This document shows positions 1 through 6,944 of a stretch of 39,466 nucleotides of DNA, piece by piece. Source of the DNA: Candidatus Scalindua sp. (GTDB lineage: Bacteria > Planctomycetota > Brocadiia > Brocadiales > Scalinduaceae); contig JAIQZR010000159.1 of NCBI GenBank assembly GCA_021777035.1, positions 1 through 39,466 of the forward strand, written 5' to 3'. Numbering within the stretch: position 1 is the first letter of the stretch; each line of letters begins with the position of its first letter. The translations under genes were made by a program, and so were the position numbers. The notes beneath the pieces were generated by a model that made no database searches, was not told the origin of the DNA, and worked only from the letters and a program-made list of their open reading frames with translations.

Positions 1-715
1 TTTTATTAATATTCCCTCAATAATGATTGTCTTGGGAGGTACTATAAGTGCAACGCTTGTCAGATACCCTTTACAAGTAGTTACAGGGCTGGTTTCCTTA
101 ATCATGAAAACTATATTTGTGAAAGTTTCCTCACCTCAGGAGGAAATGCAGAGAATGGTTGAATTCGCCAAGCTTGCTCGAAGGGAAGGGTTACTGGCTC
201 TGGAAAGCAAGACTGAAGGTATCAAAGATGCCTTTCTTTCAAAAGCCGTACAATTGCTGGTTGACGGGACTGATGCCGACGGGTTGCGCTCAATACTTGA
301 GATGGAGGTTGATAATTTACGCGGCAGGCATTCCAAAGGCAAGGGAGTGCTTGAATCAATGGGAGTTGTGGCGCCTGCATTCGGCATGATGGGAACGTTG
401 ATAGGGTTGGTATTAATGCTTAGGGAACTGGATGATCCGTCAAAGATAGGAGTTGGTATGGCCACAGCGCTTTTAACTACATTATACGGGGTTATAGTAG
501 CAAACCTGTTCTTTTTGCCAATGAGCGGTAAACTCGATTTACGGTCTAAAGAGGAGTCACTGCTGAAGGAATTGATTGTGGAAGGGATTGTAGCAATACA
601 GTCAGGAGACAATCCAAACATAGTGGAAGAGAAGCTGAAGGGTTTCCTTGCGCCATCTCAAAGGAAAGAAAAGAAAATAGAGGATTTAAAAGATAAAATA
701 AAAAAAGCAAAGTAA
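1..715 (+). CDS. motA: Flagellar motor stator protein MotA (5' end outside window)
   Basis: MotA is the four-helix inner-membrane stator subunit that, with MotB, forms the ion channel powering the flagellum. The first ATG is at 23, but the frame is open to the window edge and the upstream residues FINIPS run into MIVLGGT, matching the family pattern PSxxIVLGGT. The gene therefore starts before this window and the ATG is internal. The C-terminal half holds the conserved GMMGTLIGLVLML helix (about residues 119-131 counted from that ATG) and the final membrane helix ATALLTTLYGVIVANLFFLP, followed by a charged cytoplasmic tail. The stop TAA overlaps the motB start (TAATG), showing translational coupling. 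Confidence is high; the main uncertainty is the missing N-terminus. Confidence 0.93.
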   Translation, partial: FINIPSIMIVLGGTISATLVRYPLQVVTGLVSLIMKTIFVKVSSPQEEMQRMVEFAKLARREGLLALESKTEGIKDAFLSKAVQLLVDGTDADGLRSILEMEVDNLRGRHSKGKGVLESMGVVAPAFGMMGTLIGLVLMLRELDDPSKIGVGMATALLTTLYGVIVANLFFLPMSGKLDLRSKEESLLKELIVEGIVAIQSGDNPNIVEEKLKGFLAPSQRKEKKIEDLKDKIKKAK

Positions 716-1428
716 TGGAAGATGAACCGAAAAAAGACCCAAATGAATGGGCGTTAGCTTATGGTGACATGATTACTCTGTTGATGACATTCTTTGTATT
801 GATAATAGCAATGAGTTCACCTAAGACTGATGAAGTTGAAATGGTGAAGGCAAACAATGGTATCGGTGATAATCTGACGGTTCCCGATCTCAAGGATTCA
901 GGCTTATTTAATGATAAAATCAGAAGTAAGTCAATGACATTGGTTGAGGCAGTTGATTTTCTACCGCCAATCAGTGACCTGGAATTAATAAAAGAAGATA
1001 TGATTATGTTTATGACTGAGAATAAACTGTTTAATGTGGTAGACCTGATGAAGGCTGAAGAGGGATTCACGATCAGGATAAAAGCTGACATTCTTTTTGA
1101 TTCAGGTGACCAGTCCCTGAAGAAAGAATATTTATATTTACTGGATAAGATAGCCGAGTTGTTAAGTGTAATTCCAAATAATGTGAGAATCGAGGGCCAC
1201 ACAGATGACAGGTATATTGATGATATCAATACCGGCAATAGATTGTCTATTTCAAGGGCTTCCAGAGTCTGTGACTATATGATTGAAGCAGAAATGCTTT
1301 TATCCTCCAGATTTGGTGTGACAGGACATGGACGAAACAGACCCGTATATCCGAACATTAACGAGCATAACCGTGCAGTGAATAGAAGAGTAGAGATCAT
1401 TATACAGGAGACACCATCGGATGTCTGA
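715..1428 (+). CDS. motB: Flagellar motor stator protein MotB
   Basis: MotB is the stator subunit that carries the ion-binding aspartate and anchors the stator to peptidoglycan. This 237-residue protein has one N-terminal membrane helix starting YGDMITLLMTFFVLIIAMSS. Its Asp18 sits at the position of the essential channel Asp. The C-terminal OmpA-like peptidoglycan-binding domain covers about residues 110-230, with IEGHTDDRYI and a final NRRVEIII. The length is slightly shorter than the E. coli protein but normal for the family. The ATG overlaps the motA stop by one base, and its own stop overlaps the next gene by 8 bases. Confidence 0.94.
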   Translation: MEDEPKKDPNEWALAYGDMITLLMTFFVLIIAMSSPKTDEVEMVKANNGIGDNLTVPDLKDSGLFNDKIRSKSMTLVEAVDFLPPISDLELIKEDMIMFMTENKLFNVVDLMKAEEGFTIRIKADILFDSGDQSLKKEYLYLLDKIAELLSVIPNNVRIEGHTDDRYIDDINTGNRLSISRASRVCDYMIEAEMLLSSRFGVTGHGRNRPVYPNINEHNRAVNRRVEIIIQETPSDV

Positions 1429-2176
1429 AACATTAGATAAGGCAGGAGTTAATGCGCTGGAAAAAGTGGTTACGGCAATAAGGAAGAAGAGAAAGAAACC
1501 GGTTGAGGATGGGACTTTTGTTGACATGGTCGCCTTTGCCGCACTCATGACTATACTGTTGGCTTTCTTTATTATGTTGTCCTCTAACGTAGGGCCTATA
1601 AAAGAAGAAGCTGCAAACGAAGCAATTGATTCTTTTAAAGAGGCAATGGGTAATTTTGGTATAAAGAAGAAAATATTTGGCCGTAGTGATTCCGTTGCTA
1701 ATCTGAGACTTAAGCTAAATAACTTCAACGGGAAATCAAAAGAAGAAAATCAATTGAACCAGAATGAATTTGCGAACACGATTGACAAGGAGATAGATAT
1801 TGAGTATGAACAAACTGGAAATCAGGTAGTTATTCCTACAGAAATAAATTTCGTAAATGAAAAAATGGAGTTATCGTCTGAAAGTAAAATATATCTTAAT
1901 AGCTTGATAAAAGTGATAAAAAATAGAGATTGTAAAATTCTGGTTGGTGGATACACAGATGCGGATTTTGTCCCGTCAAAAGACTTTCAAACAAGCTGGC
2001 AACAATCCGCAGAATACGCTTCAGTTGTTACGAAATATTTTAATGACGTTGGTAATATTGACTATAAAAGGTTGACGGCGGTTGGATATGGGAGATATCA
2101 GCCATTATTAAGCAAAACACCGTCATCTAATAATACGACAAAGAATAGAATAAGAATAATAGTTTCTGATAGATGA
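1421..2176 (+). CDS. Second MotB-like OmpA-domain protein
   Basis: This 251-residue protein repeats the MotB layout: a charged N-terminus (about 1-34), one membrane helix (about 36-55, containing ALMTILLAFFIML) and a C-terminal OmpA-like domain (about 125-250, with VGGYTDADF and ending NRIRIIV). It overlaps motB by 8 bases and so is co-translated with it. In the helix, the pattern D-x-M-T-x-L-L-x-F-F of stator proteins has Ala41 where MotB has Asp; an Asp lies six residues earlier (Asp35). It may be a non-conducting partner of MotB or a stator with a shifted ion site. Paired motB-like genes are known in other bacteria, but its exact role here is inference. Confidence 0.8.
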   Translation: MSETLDKAGVNALEKVVTAIRKKRKKPVEDGTFVDMVAFAALMTILLAFFIMLSSNVGPIKEEAANEAIDSFKEAMGNFGIKKKIFGRSDSVANLRLKLNNFNGKSKEENQLNQNEFANTIDKEIDIEYEQTGNQVVIPTEINFVNEKMELSSESKIYLNSLIKVIKNRDCKILVGGYTDADFVPSKDFQTSWQQSAEYASVVTKYFNDVGNIDYKRLTAVGYGRYQPLLSKTPSSNNTTKNRIRIIVSDR

Positions 2177-2227
2177 AATGTATTTAAGGATCGGCATGAA
2201 AAATGATGACAGGCTAGTGTTATATCT

Positions 2228-2244
2228 AAAGGAGGTTTACCATT
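2228..2244 (+). promoter_or_regulatory. Shine-Dalgarno and AUU start of fliL
   Basis: The sequence AAAGGAGG at 2228-2235 is the best ribosome binding site in this stretch and is followed six bases later by ATT at 2242. The fliL frame has a TAA at 2227-2229 and no ATG, GTG or TTG before GTG at 2275. ATT at 2242 is therefore the spacing-compatible start, giving an N-terminus (M)FKKKKTENE. Confidence 0.6.
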
Positions 2245-2919
2245 TTTAAGAAAAAGAAAACTGAAAATGAGATAGTGGAGGACACAGGGACTAACGCTTC
2301 AACTGCTACCGTTGAAGCTAAAAATCCGGAAGGTGTCGAAACAACAGAAAATAAGACTTCAAGCATCGACCTGAAAAACATTCTAACCATAGTAGTTACT
2401 ACTGTGATCTCCATAGGATGCGCTTTTATATTTGTTACTAAGATTTATAACTCAAAGGACGTGTATGATATAACAAATGTAGCTGATGCTTCTTCGATCA
2501 ATGATTCCGACAGTACACCAAAAGAAGATATAGAAGCAAATCCGGATAAGAATGAAGGTAAAAAGGAAGAAGGCAATACCAAGAATAGTGAAAAAAAAAG
2601 TAAAGCCCTGAGCAAAATATTAGTGCCAATGGACAGTATTGTCGTAAACCTTGGAAAAGTTGATAGTAGGAGGTACTTAAGGGTTCTAATCTCACTGGAA
2701 GTAGACAACATTGAGACAGAAAAGGAAGTAAAGGATAATAAGGTAATTTTTAGAGATAAGCTGATTTCCTTTCTTTCAACGAAGAATTCTGAGGAAATAG
2801 GATCAACGTCCAGCCGGTCTATGTTGAGAACAAAAATTAAAGACCTACTAAATAAAGAATTTTTTGAAGCTGCTGAAGTAATCACGCAAGTTTATTTTTC
2901 TGATCTTATTGTGCAATAA
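2242..2919 (+). CDS. fliL: Flagellar basal body-associated protein FliL
   Basis: FliL is a single-pass inner-membrane protein that surrounds and supports the stator near the switch. The start is placed at the rare codon ATT because a strong Shine-Dalgarno lies six bases upstream; the alternative is GTG at 2275, which has only a weak site. From ATT the protein is 225 residues: a basic start (KKKK), an acidic linker, a membrane helix (NILTIVVTTVISIGCAFIFV), a long acidic and lysine-rich periplasmic linker, then the FliL domain (ILVPMDSIVVNLG, RYLRVLISLEV) ending VYFSDLIVQ. It sits between the motB-like gene and fliM with a 2-base gap to fliM, the usual fliL-fliM order. Confidence 0.85.
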   Translation: MFKKKKTENEIVEDTGTNASTATVEAKNPEGVETTENKTSSIDLKNILTIVVTTVISIGCAFIFVTKIYNSKDVYDITNVADASSINDSDSTPKEDIEANPDKNEGKKEEGNTKNSEKKSKALSKILVPMDSIVVNLGKVDSRRYLRVLISLEVDNIETEKEVKDNKVIFRDKLISFLSTKNSEEIGSTSSRSMLRTKIKDLLNKEFFEAAEVITQVYFSDLIVQ

Positions 2920-2921
2920 CT

Positions 2922-3920
2922 ATGGGAAATACCGATAACACAATTCTCTCCAGTGAAGAAGTTGAAAGCTTGTTGGAATCCCTTTATGAAAACCAGGGTG
3001 ATGCTAGAAAGGTTGACATAATTGAAGAGGAAGGTGGCAGGGTTAAATACTATGATTTTAAGAGACCGAATACCATATCGAGAGAAAAGAAACGTTCCTT
3101 GTATAAGTTATATGAATCGACCGCTCATCAGATAAGCAGAGAAATCTCCAATTATCTAAGGACTGCCATACAGGTCAACCTGGATTCAATAGAGGAACTA
3201 AGTTTTGAGATATTTAAGAATACATGTTCGGAACTTATGCTTATTAATACAATCAGTCTTGCGCCATTACATGGTTACGGATGTATTGCAATGGATATGG
3301 GTGTGTGCTTCTCTATAGTGGAAAGGGCATTTGGCGGATCCGGTAAAGCTCAAAATGAGATACGAAAACTAACGGACACGGAAATTGCAATTCTTGATAA
3401 TATAATGGAACTCATAACAGATAAATTTGGTAGCTCATGGAAACTATATGATGAGATGAACTGGAAGAGTTCTGATTCTACAATGGAACCCAGGTATCTT
3501 AACTTTGTATCTGATGCCGAAGTTGTGTTGTTAATTGACTTTACCGTTAAATTAGAACACAGTTTTGGTGAACTGAAACTCTGCCTTCCAGTCTCCAGTA
3601 TGGATAAAATGTTGGGGAAATTATTAAATAATAACACATTAAATACAAAAACCGGGAATAGTAGTAAGGAAAGTACGGAGTCACTTGAAAAATTAATACA
3701 GAACATAAAAATTGTTGTGGCGGGTGTATTAGATGAAACCAATATTCCTGTCCGTGATATAGCAAATCTTAAAGTGGGCGATGTATTAAAACTGGACAAT
3801 AATATTACAAATAATTTGAAAGTTTCAGTAGAAGGAACAAACAAGTTTTATGGAAGGTTAGGATTGTACAATTCAAAAAAATCTATACAAATTACTGGAA
3901 TGATAAAAGATAGCAGTTAA
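2922..3920 (+). CDS. fliM: Flagellar motor switch protein FliM
   Basis: FliM is the central C-ring protein that binds phosphorylated CheY and sets the direction of rotation. The protein is 332 residues, normal for the family. The N-terminus carries LSSEEVESLLESL, the CheY-P binding peptide. The middle CheC-like domain follows (about 45-230), with ALYG-type residues replaced by PLHGYG and then GGSGKA. The C-terminal SpoA domain (about 255-330) begins with IKIVVAGVLDETNIPVRDI and includes LKVGDVLKLD. The gene begins 2 bases after fliL and is followed by 96 bases before fliN. Confidence 0.95.
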   Translation: MGNTDNTILSSEEVESLLESLYENQGDARKVDIIEEEGGRVKYYDFKRPNTISREKKRSLYKLYESTAHQISREISNYLRTAIQVNLDSIEELSFEIFKNTCSELMLINTISLAPLHGYGCIAMDMGVCFSIVERAFGGSGKAQNEIRKLTDTEIAILDNIMELITDKFGSSWKLYDEMNWKSSDSTMEPRYLNFVSDAEVVLLIDFTVKLEHSFGELKLCLPVSSMDKMLGKLLNNNTLNTKTGNSSKESTESLEKLIQNIKIVVAGVLDETNIPVRDIANLKVGDVLKLDNNITNNLKVSVEGTNKFYGRLGLYNSKKSIQITGMIKDSS

Positions 3921-4016
3921 CTCACTGGTAAATTATTATTAATGGTGGATTACCTGATAAACGGTGTCATTTTTTTTGTATTGTTATCTTAGTCATCAAT
4001 TTACGAAAGGGATTAT

Positions 4017-4397
4017 ATGGAAAACAATTCAACTGACGAACATAATGTATCTACTAAAGATATAAACGATGAAGAGACGATAAAATCTGTCAAGTTTTCG
4101 CCCCTGGAACCGGCAAAGTTAAAGACGGGAAAAGATGTGAATAATATGGAAATGTTGATGGATGTACAAATACCTGTTCTTGTAGAACTTGGCAGGACGG
4201 AGTTATTAATGAAAGATGTTTTATCATTAAATATAGGAGCAATTATTGAACTGGACAGTTTAGCAGGAGAACCGGTAAAGATGACAATTCGTGGTAAAAT
4301 TATTGCATATGGAGAGGTTGTTGTTGTTGATGAAAATTTTGGTGTAAAAATAACAAAGATTGCGGATCCTCAAGAGAGAATGAAGAGTGGGTGGTAA
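4017..4397 (+). CDS. fliN: Flagellar motor switch protein FliN
   Basis: FliN is the C-ring component beneath FliM and is linked to export-substrate delivery. This 126-residue protein has a hydrophilic N-terminus of about 45 residues and a C-terminal SpoA domain, MLMDVQIPVLVELGRTELLM followed by DVLSLNIGAIIELDSLAGEPV and a Val-rich end. The length and domain are typical of FliN. A Shine-Dalgarno-like GAAAGGGA lies 6 bases before the ATG. In many genomes fliO follows directly; here the next + strand flagellar gene is 15.6 kb away, beyond the CRISPR island. Confidence 0.94.
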   Translation: MENNSTDEHNVSTKDINDEETIKSVKFSPLEPAKLKTGKDVNNMEMLMDVQIPVLVELGRTELLMKDVLSLNIGAIIELDSLAGEPVKMTIRGKIIAYGEVVVVDENFGVKITKIADPQERMKSGW

Positions 4398-4545
4398 GAA
4401 AGCTTCAGCCCTTCGGAGACAAAGATAAAGGAAGTATCTAATGATAAGTTCATGTATAGAAATTTCAATACTTGTTTATAATGCGTGAAATAAAACCCTA
4501 AAGGGTAAAATCCGAAATTAATGTTCAATTATCAATGAGTAATTA

Positions 4546-5025
4546 TCAATTAACAGCAGTCTTCTTCGACGCCTTCCCAATAGAGAATAAAATCTTAATA
4601 ATCTCTTCTGATTCGAGAATGATATTTGTTACAGAACTTTCTTTTATTTGTTCACCATCTCTCAAAAGCCTCAGCCAATAGTTGGATTCCCTTGCTTCTT
4701 TGTGCGAGATTCCAACTTTACTACAAAATTCTTTCTTACTATAAGCTGCCTGGGACTCTTCCATATTTGCGCCAACAGATGTGCCAGACCTCAGTAATTG
4801 GCTACCAATCACTTCACATACCTTGTTGTGAGGTAGAGAGCTAACTAACTTTATAATCCTCAAAGCAAAATGATAAGGAGCTGTCCCAAAATAACTTGAT
4901 GTTCTAGCCGGGTTAAAATTCCTCGGTTTGATTATATAGCTCTATTTACCGGATATTAGAATGCTCAAGATCAAGTTATTTTGGGACAAGCCCTAAGTTC
5001 TATCAACAATATCCTTTCCCGCCAT
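4546..5025 (-). pseudogene. Four-helix-bundle protein (23S rRNA intervening-sequence type), interrupted by a small inverted-repeat element
   Basis: The 3' part (4546-4863) encodes about 105 residues of the four-helix-bundle family, including IIKLVSSLP, RSGTSVGANMEESQ and KEARESNYWLRLL. The 5' end lies on the far side of a ~117 bp insertion: a strong GGAGG site precedes ATG at 5025, encoding MAGKDIVDRT and then a TAG at the insertion edge. Removing the insertion with one copy of its TAA target duplication restores MAGKDIVDRTLSFALRIIKL in frame, about 120 residues and the usual family length. The downstream fragment could still be made from an internal start, but the gene is broken as a unit. 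Function in the family is unknown; such genes often travel as small cassettes. Confidence 0.85.
4877..4993. mobile_element. MITE-like element with terminal inverted repeats
   Basis: A short non-coding element bounded by inverted repeats. TGTCCCAAAATAACTTGAT at 4882-4900 is matched exactly by its reverse complement at 4970-4988. The outer bases (GGAGC on the left, GGGCT on the right when inverted) are imperfect. TAA(G) occurs just outside both ends (4874-4877 and 4994-4997) and reads as a target duplication. The ~117 bp span encodes nothing. The size and repeats fit a miniature element moved by a transposase encoded elsewhere; the 3-bp TNA-type duplication would suit some IS5-like families (inference). 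Confidence 0.78.
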
Positions 5026-5076
5026 ATTTCTACCTCCTTCTCTCATTCATAATTGATCATTCATAATTGTTAATTG

Positions 5077-5265
5077 CTTTTCGTCCCTTATTCATCAGGT
5101 CTAGTGTTCCTACCAAGTTCCAAAGTATTTTATTCGTTTGAATATTCCAGAGAGTCTCAATCCCTTATTCATCAGGTCTAGTGTTCCTACCGAATGATAT
5201 TAGCATCAATGGGAATCTCAGTAGTTGAGTCTCAATCCCTTATTCATCAGGTCTAGTGTTCCTAC
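5077..5265 (-). CRISPR. Short CRISPR array: three 37-nt repeats, two spacers
   Basis: Repeats are at 5077-5113, 5154-5190 and 5229-5265; spacers are 5114-5153 (40 nt) and 5191-5228 (38 nt). The two complete repeats are identical, starting GTCTCAATCCC and ending GTGTTCCTAC on the + strand. The repeat at 5077 is degenerate in its first seven bases. Read on the - strand the repeat ends in ATTGAGAC, the form of the 8-nt crRNA handle common in type I and III systems. Transcription is therefore probably leftward, from a leader between the array and cas2, and the degenerate repeat is the old distal end. The array lies downstream of cas2 in the operon direction. Confidence 0.93.
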
Positions 5266-5614
5266 AGCACCCCTGCTAACCATCCATCTACCATACACTT
5301 ACAAGGCCATTTCCTGTAACCACCCCAATCTGTAATCATTTCACCTCCAAATCTTCTTCAAAAATTAATAAAATATTATATAAGTATCTGTTAATATTAA
5401 TGTTATGATTTTCCTGTAACCTACCCCCTTTTTCAGTGTTTTTAAAAGCTCCGTTAAGTTATTTACAGATAAATGTTTACATCATTTTTACCAATTTCTT
5501 GATCGATTTCGACACTTATGCCAAACAACCCAGCTAAAGGCTGGAGATAAAGATAAAGATAAAGTGAAAAGTTATACCTCGGTCACGCCTCATGGTTCTT
5601 ATATTTCCCAAGCC
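5266..5614 (-). promoter_or_regulatory. Probable CRISPR leader, no gene
   Basis: This AT-rich stretch lies between cas2 and the first repeat in the transcription direction, the expected place of a leader. It holds an imperfect direct repeat, TTCCTGTAAC plus a C-rich tail, at 5309-5326 and 5409-5427. A weak 5-bp-stem hairpin at 5530-5544 may end the cas operon, and three tandem GATAAA units lie at 5546-5563. A TATTATATAAGTAT-type stretch near 5375 could contribute to a promoter, but no clear -35/-10 pair stands out. No open frame here looks coding. Confidence 0.5.
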
Positions 5615-5890
5615 CTATACTATGTAAACTTCTTCATCTTTTGACACCTTTCCCTGTCCAATAACATTGATTATCTTTTCGCAATTTGCACAAATAGAAT
5701 AGATCCTGATACTATCGGCCTCTTCTTTAGCTATTTTATGAATCCTTTTCACCATTTTGTCAAGGAGTTTATTGTCCAGTATACACTCAAAGACGCTGTA
5801 CTGCACCCGGTCGCCATAATCTTTCAGTATCTTGGCAAGCTTCGTACGTCTTTTTGTGTCAGGTATGTCGTATGAAACAAGGTAAAACAT
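5615..5890 (-). CDS. cas2: CRISPR-associated endonuclease Cas2
   Basis: Cas2 forms the structural core of the Cas1-Cas2 integrase that inserts new spacers. This 91-residue protein has the family length and the ferredoxin-like start LVSYDIPDTKRRTKL with the conserved Asp of the YDI strand, then VQYSVFECILD and SIRIYSICANCEKII. The gene lies 3 bases downstream of cas1 on the same strand and ends in TAG. It is the last gene of the leftward operon, next to the leader and array. Confidence 0.95.
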   Translation of the reverse strand: MFYLVSYDIPDTKRRTKLAKILKDYGDRVQYSVFECILDNKLLDKMVKRIHKIAKEEADSIRIYSICANCEKIINVIGQGKVSKDEEVYIV

Positions 5891-5893
5891 AAG

Positions 5894-6894
5894 CTATGCT
5901 TTCAGTTCAAAGGGGACATAGGGTTTATCATCTTGAATGTGTGCGGCAAGTGTTTCAGCCTGTATGCGAAAACACTTTCTCCACGTACTGTTTACATTAG
6001 TTTCCGGGTGAATAAATTTACGGTTTATCATCTCTTCATACTCTTTAAAATATCTCTTTAATGGTTCGCGTTTGAGATAGACACCACCACCTTTAGGGTT
6101 GGAGTAGAAATCCGCCTCGCCTATAATCCGGTTGTTCACCAGATAGAGCGTAAACCGGTCGACAATCGGCGCGCGAAACTCCTCCATGAGATCAGACGCC
6201 AGTGACGCTCTACCGTAATCTATACTATGAAAATACGAAAGATAGGGATCAAATCCCAAACCATCGAGGAGAGATGATATCTCATTAAATATGATTGTAT
6301 AACCGAAAGAGAGGAGCGCGTTTACCGGGTCGGTAGAAGGATGCTTTCTTCTTCCGGGAAATTCCAAAGTGCAGAGGAGCATGTTCCCAAATGCCTCAAA
6401 ATAAGATTTGGCGGCACTTCCCTCAATACCAAACAGTTGTGCTATTTGCGTTATATTTTCCACTTCTCTCAGCCTTGTGGAAATAGCGGATCTTTCCGAT
6501 TTAAAATCTCTGTCGGGATGATTGTAAGAAAACCATCTCATTACCTGCAGAGAATTCTTAATCTTTCCGGCAACAATCTTTTTCGCGAACGCCAGCCGAA
6601 AGCCATGATCTCCATATTTATTAAACTGTGATATCCGAAGGTCTATGTTTTTTGTTGCAGGAGAGGTTATCTGCCCAATCAGTTTTCCCGTTCTCGTAAG
6701 AATGGCCATCTCAATTCCGTGCTCAAAAAGCTCATGCACGGATTGAGTGGTAAACTGTACGTTTCCAAAGATAAGCACCGCGTCGATCTTGTGGCACTGT
6801 ACATCGAGTAGTATTTCGTCTCCTTTTCTACGATAAGCCTGTCGCCTGTCTTCCGAAGGACTGAACCCTGTTCTGTAAGATATAAATTAGCCAT
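5894..6894 (-). pseudogene. cas1: CRISPR-associated endonuclease Cas1, single-base frameshift
   Basis: Cas1 is the integrase subunit of spacer acquisition. The protein is split over two frames. From ATG at 6894 the first frame reads MANLYLTEQGSVLRKTGDRLIVEK, then goes astray. The next frame continues DEILLDVQCHKIDAVLIFGN and runs to the stop at 5894. One missing base in the AAAA run at 6824-6827 (an A5 run would read VEKGDEI) joins them into about 333 residues, the normal Cas1 length. The active-site region is otherwise intact: Glu in GYTIIFNEI, His in YFHSIDYGR, Asp in SLASDLMEEFR. This is either a real mutation or a homopolymer sequencing error. A GGGG-type Shine-Dalgarno that would suit this start is now displaced by the upstream REP insertion. 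Confidence 0.88.
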
Positions 6895-6901
6895 AGATTT
6901 T

Positions 6902-6944
6902 GCAGGGGCAATTCACGTAGGGGCAATTCATGAATTGCCCCTAC
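6902..6944. repeat. REP palindrome A with preceding half-site
   Basis: A perfect 28-nt palindrome (GTAGGGGCAATTCA followed by its reverse complement) at 6917-6944, with a half-copy GCAGGGGCAATTCAC at 6902-6916. It lies between RT and cas1 and supplies the TAG that ends the RT frame. Removing these 43 bases would leave RT ending KNKG-TGA and cas1 starting 8 bases later behind AAGGGG. Confidence 0.88.

Noticed and set aside
3350..3844. Long antisense reading frame opposite fliM
   Set aside because: Low-complexity Ser/Phe/Ile-rich product with no domain, fully contained opposite a strongly supported gene.
4490..4512. Terminator after fliN at CCCTAAAGGG
   Set aside because: Stem of only four pairs and no following T-run.
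5546..5563. Three tandem GATAAA units as a variable repeat
   Set aside because: Too short to call a repeat locus and compatible with chance in AT-rich DNA.
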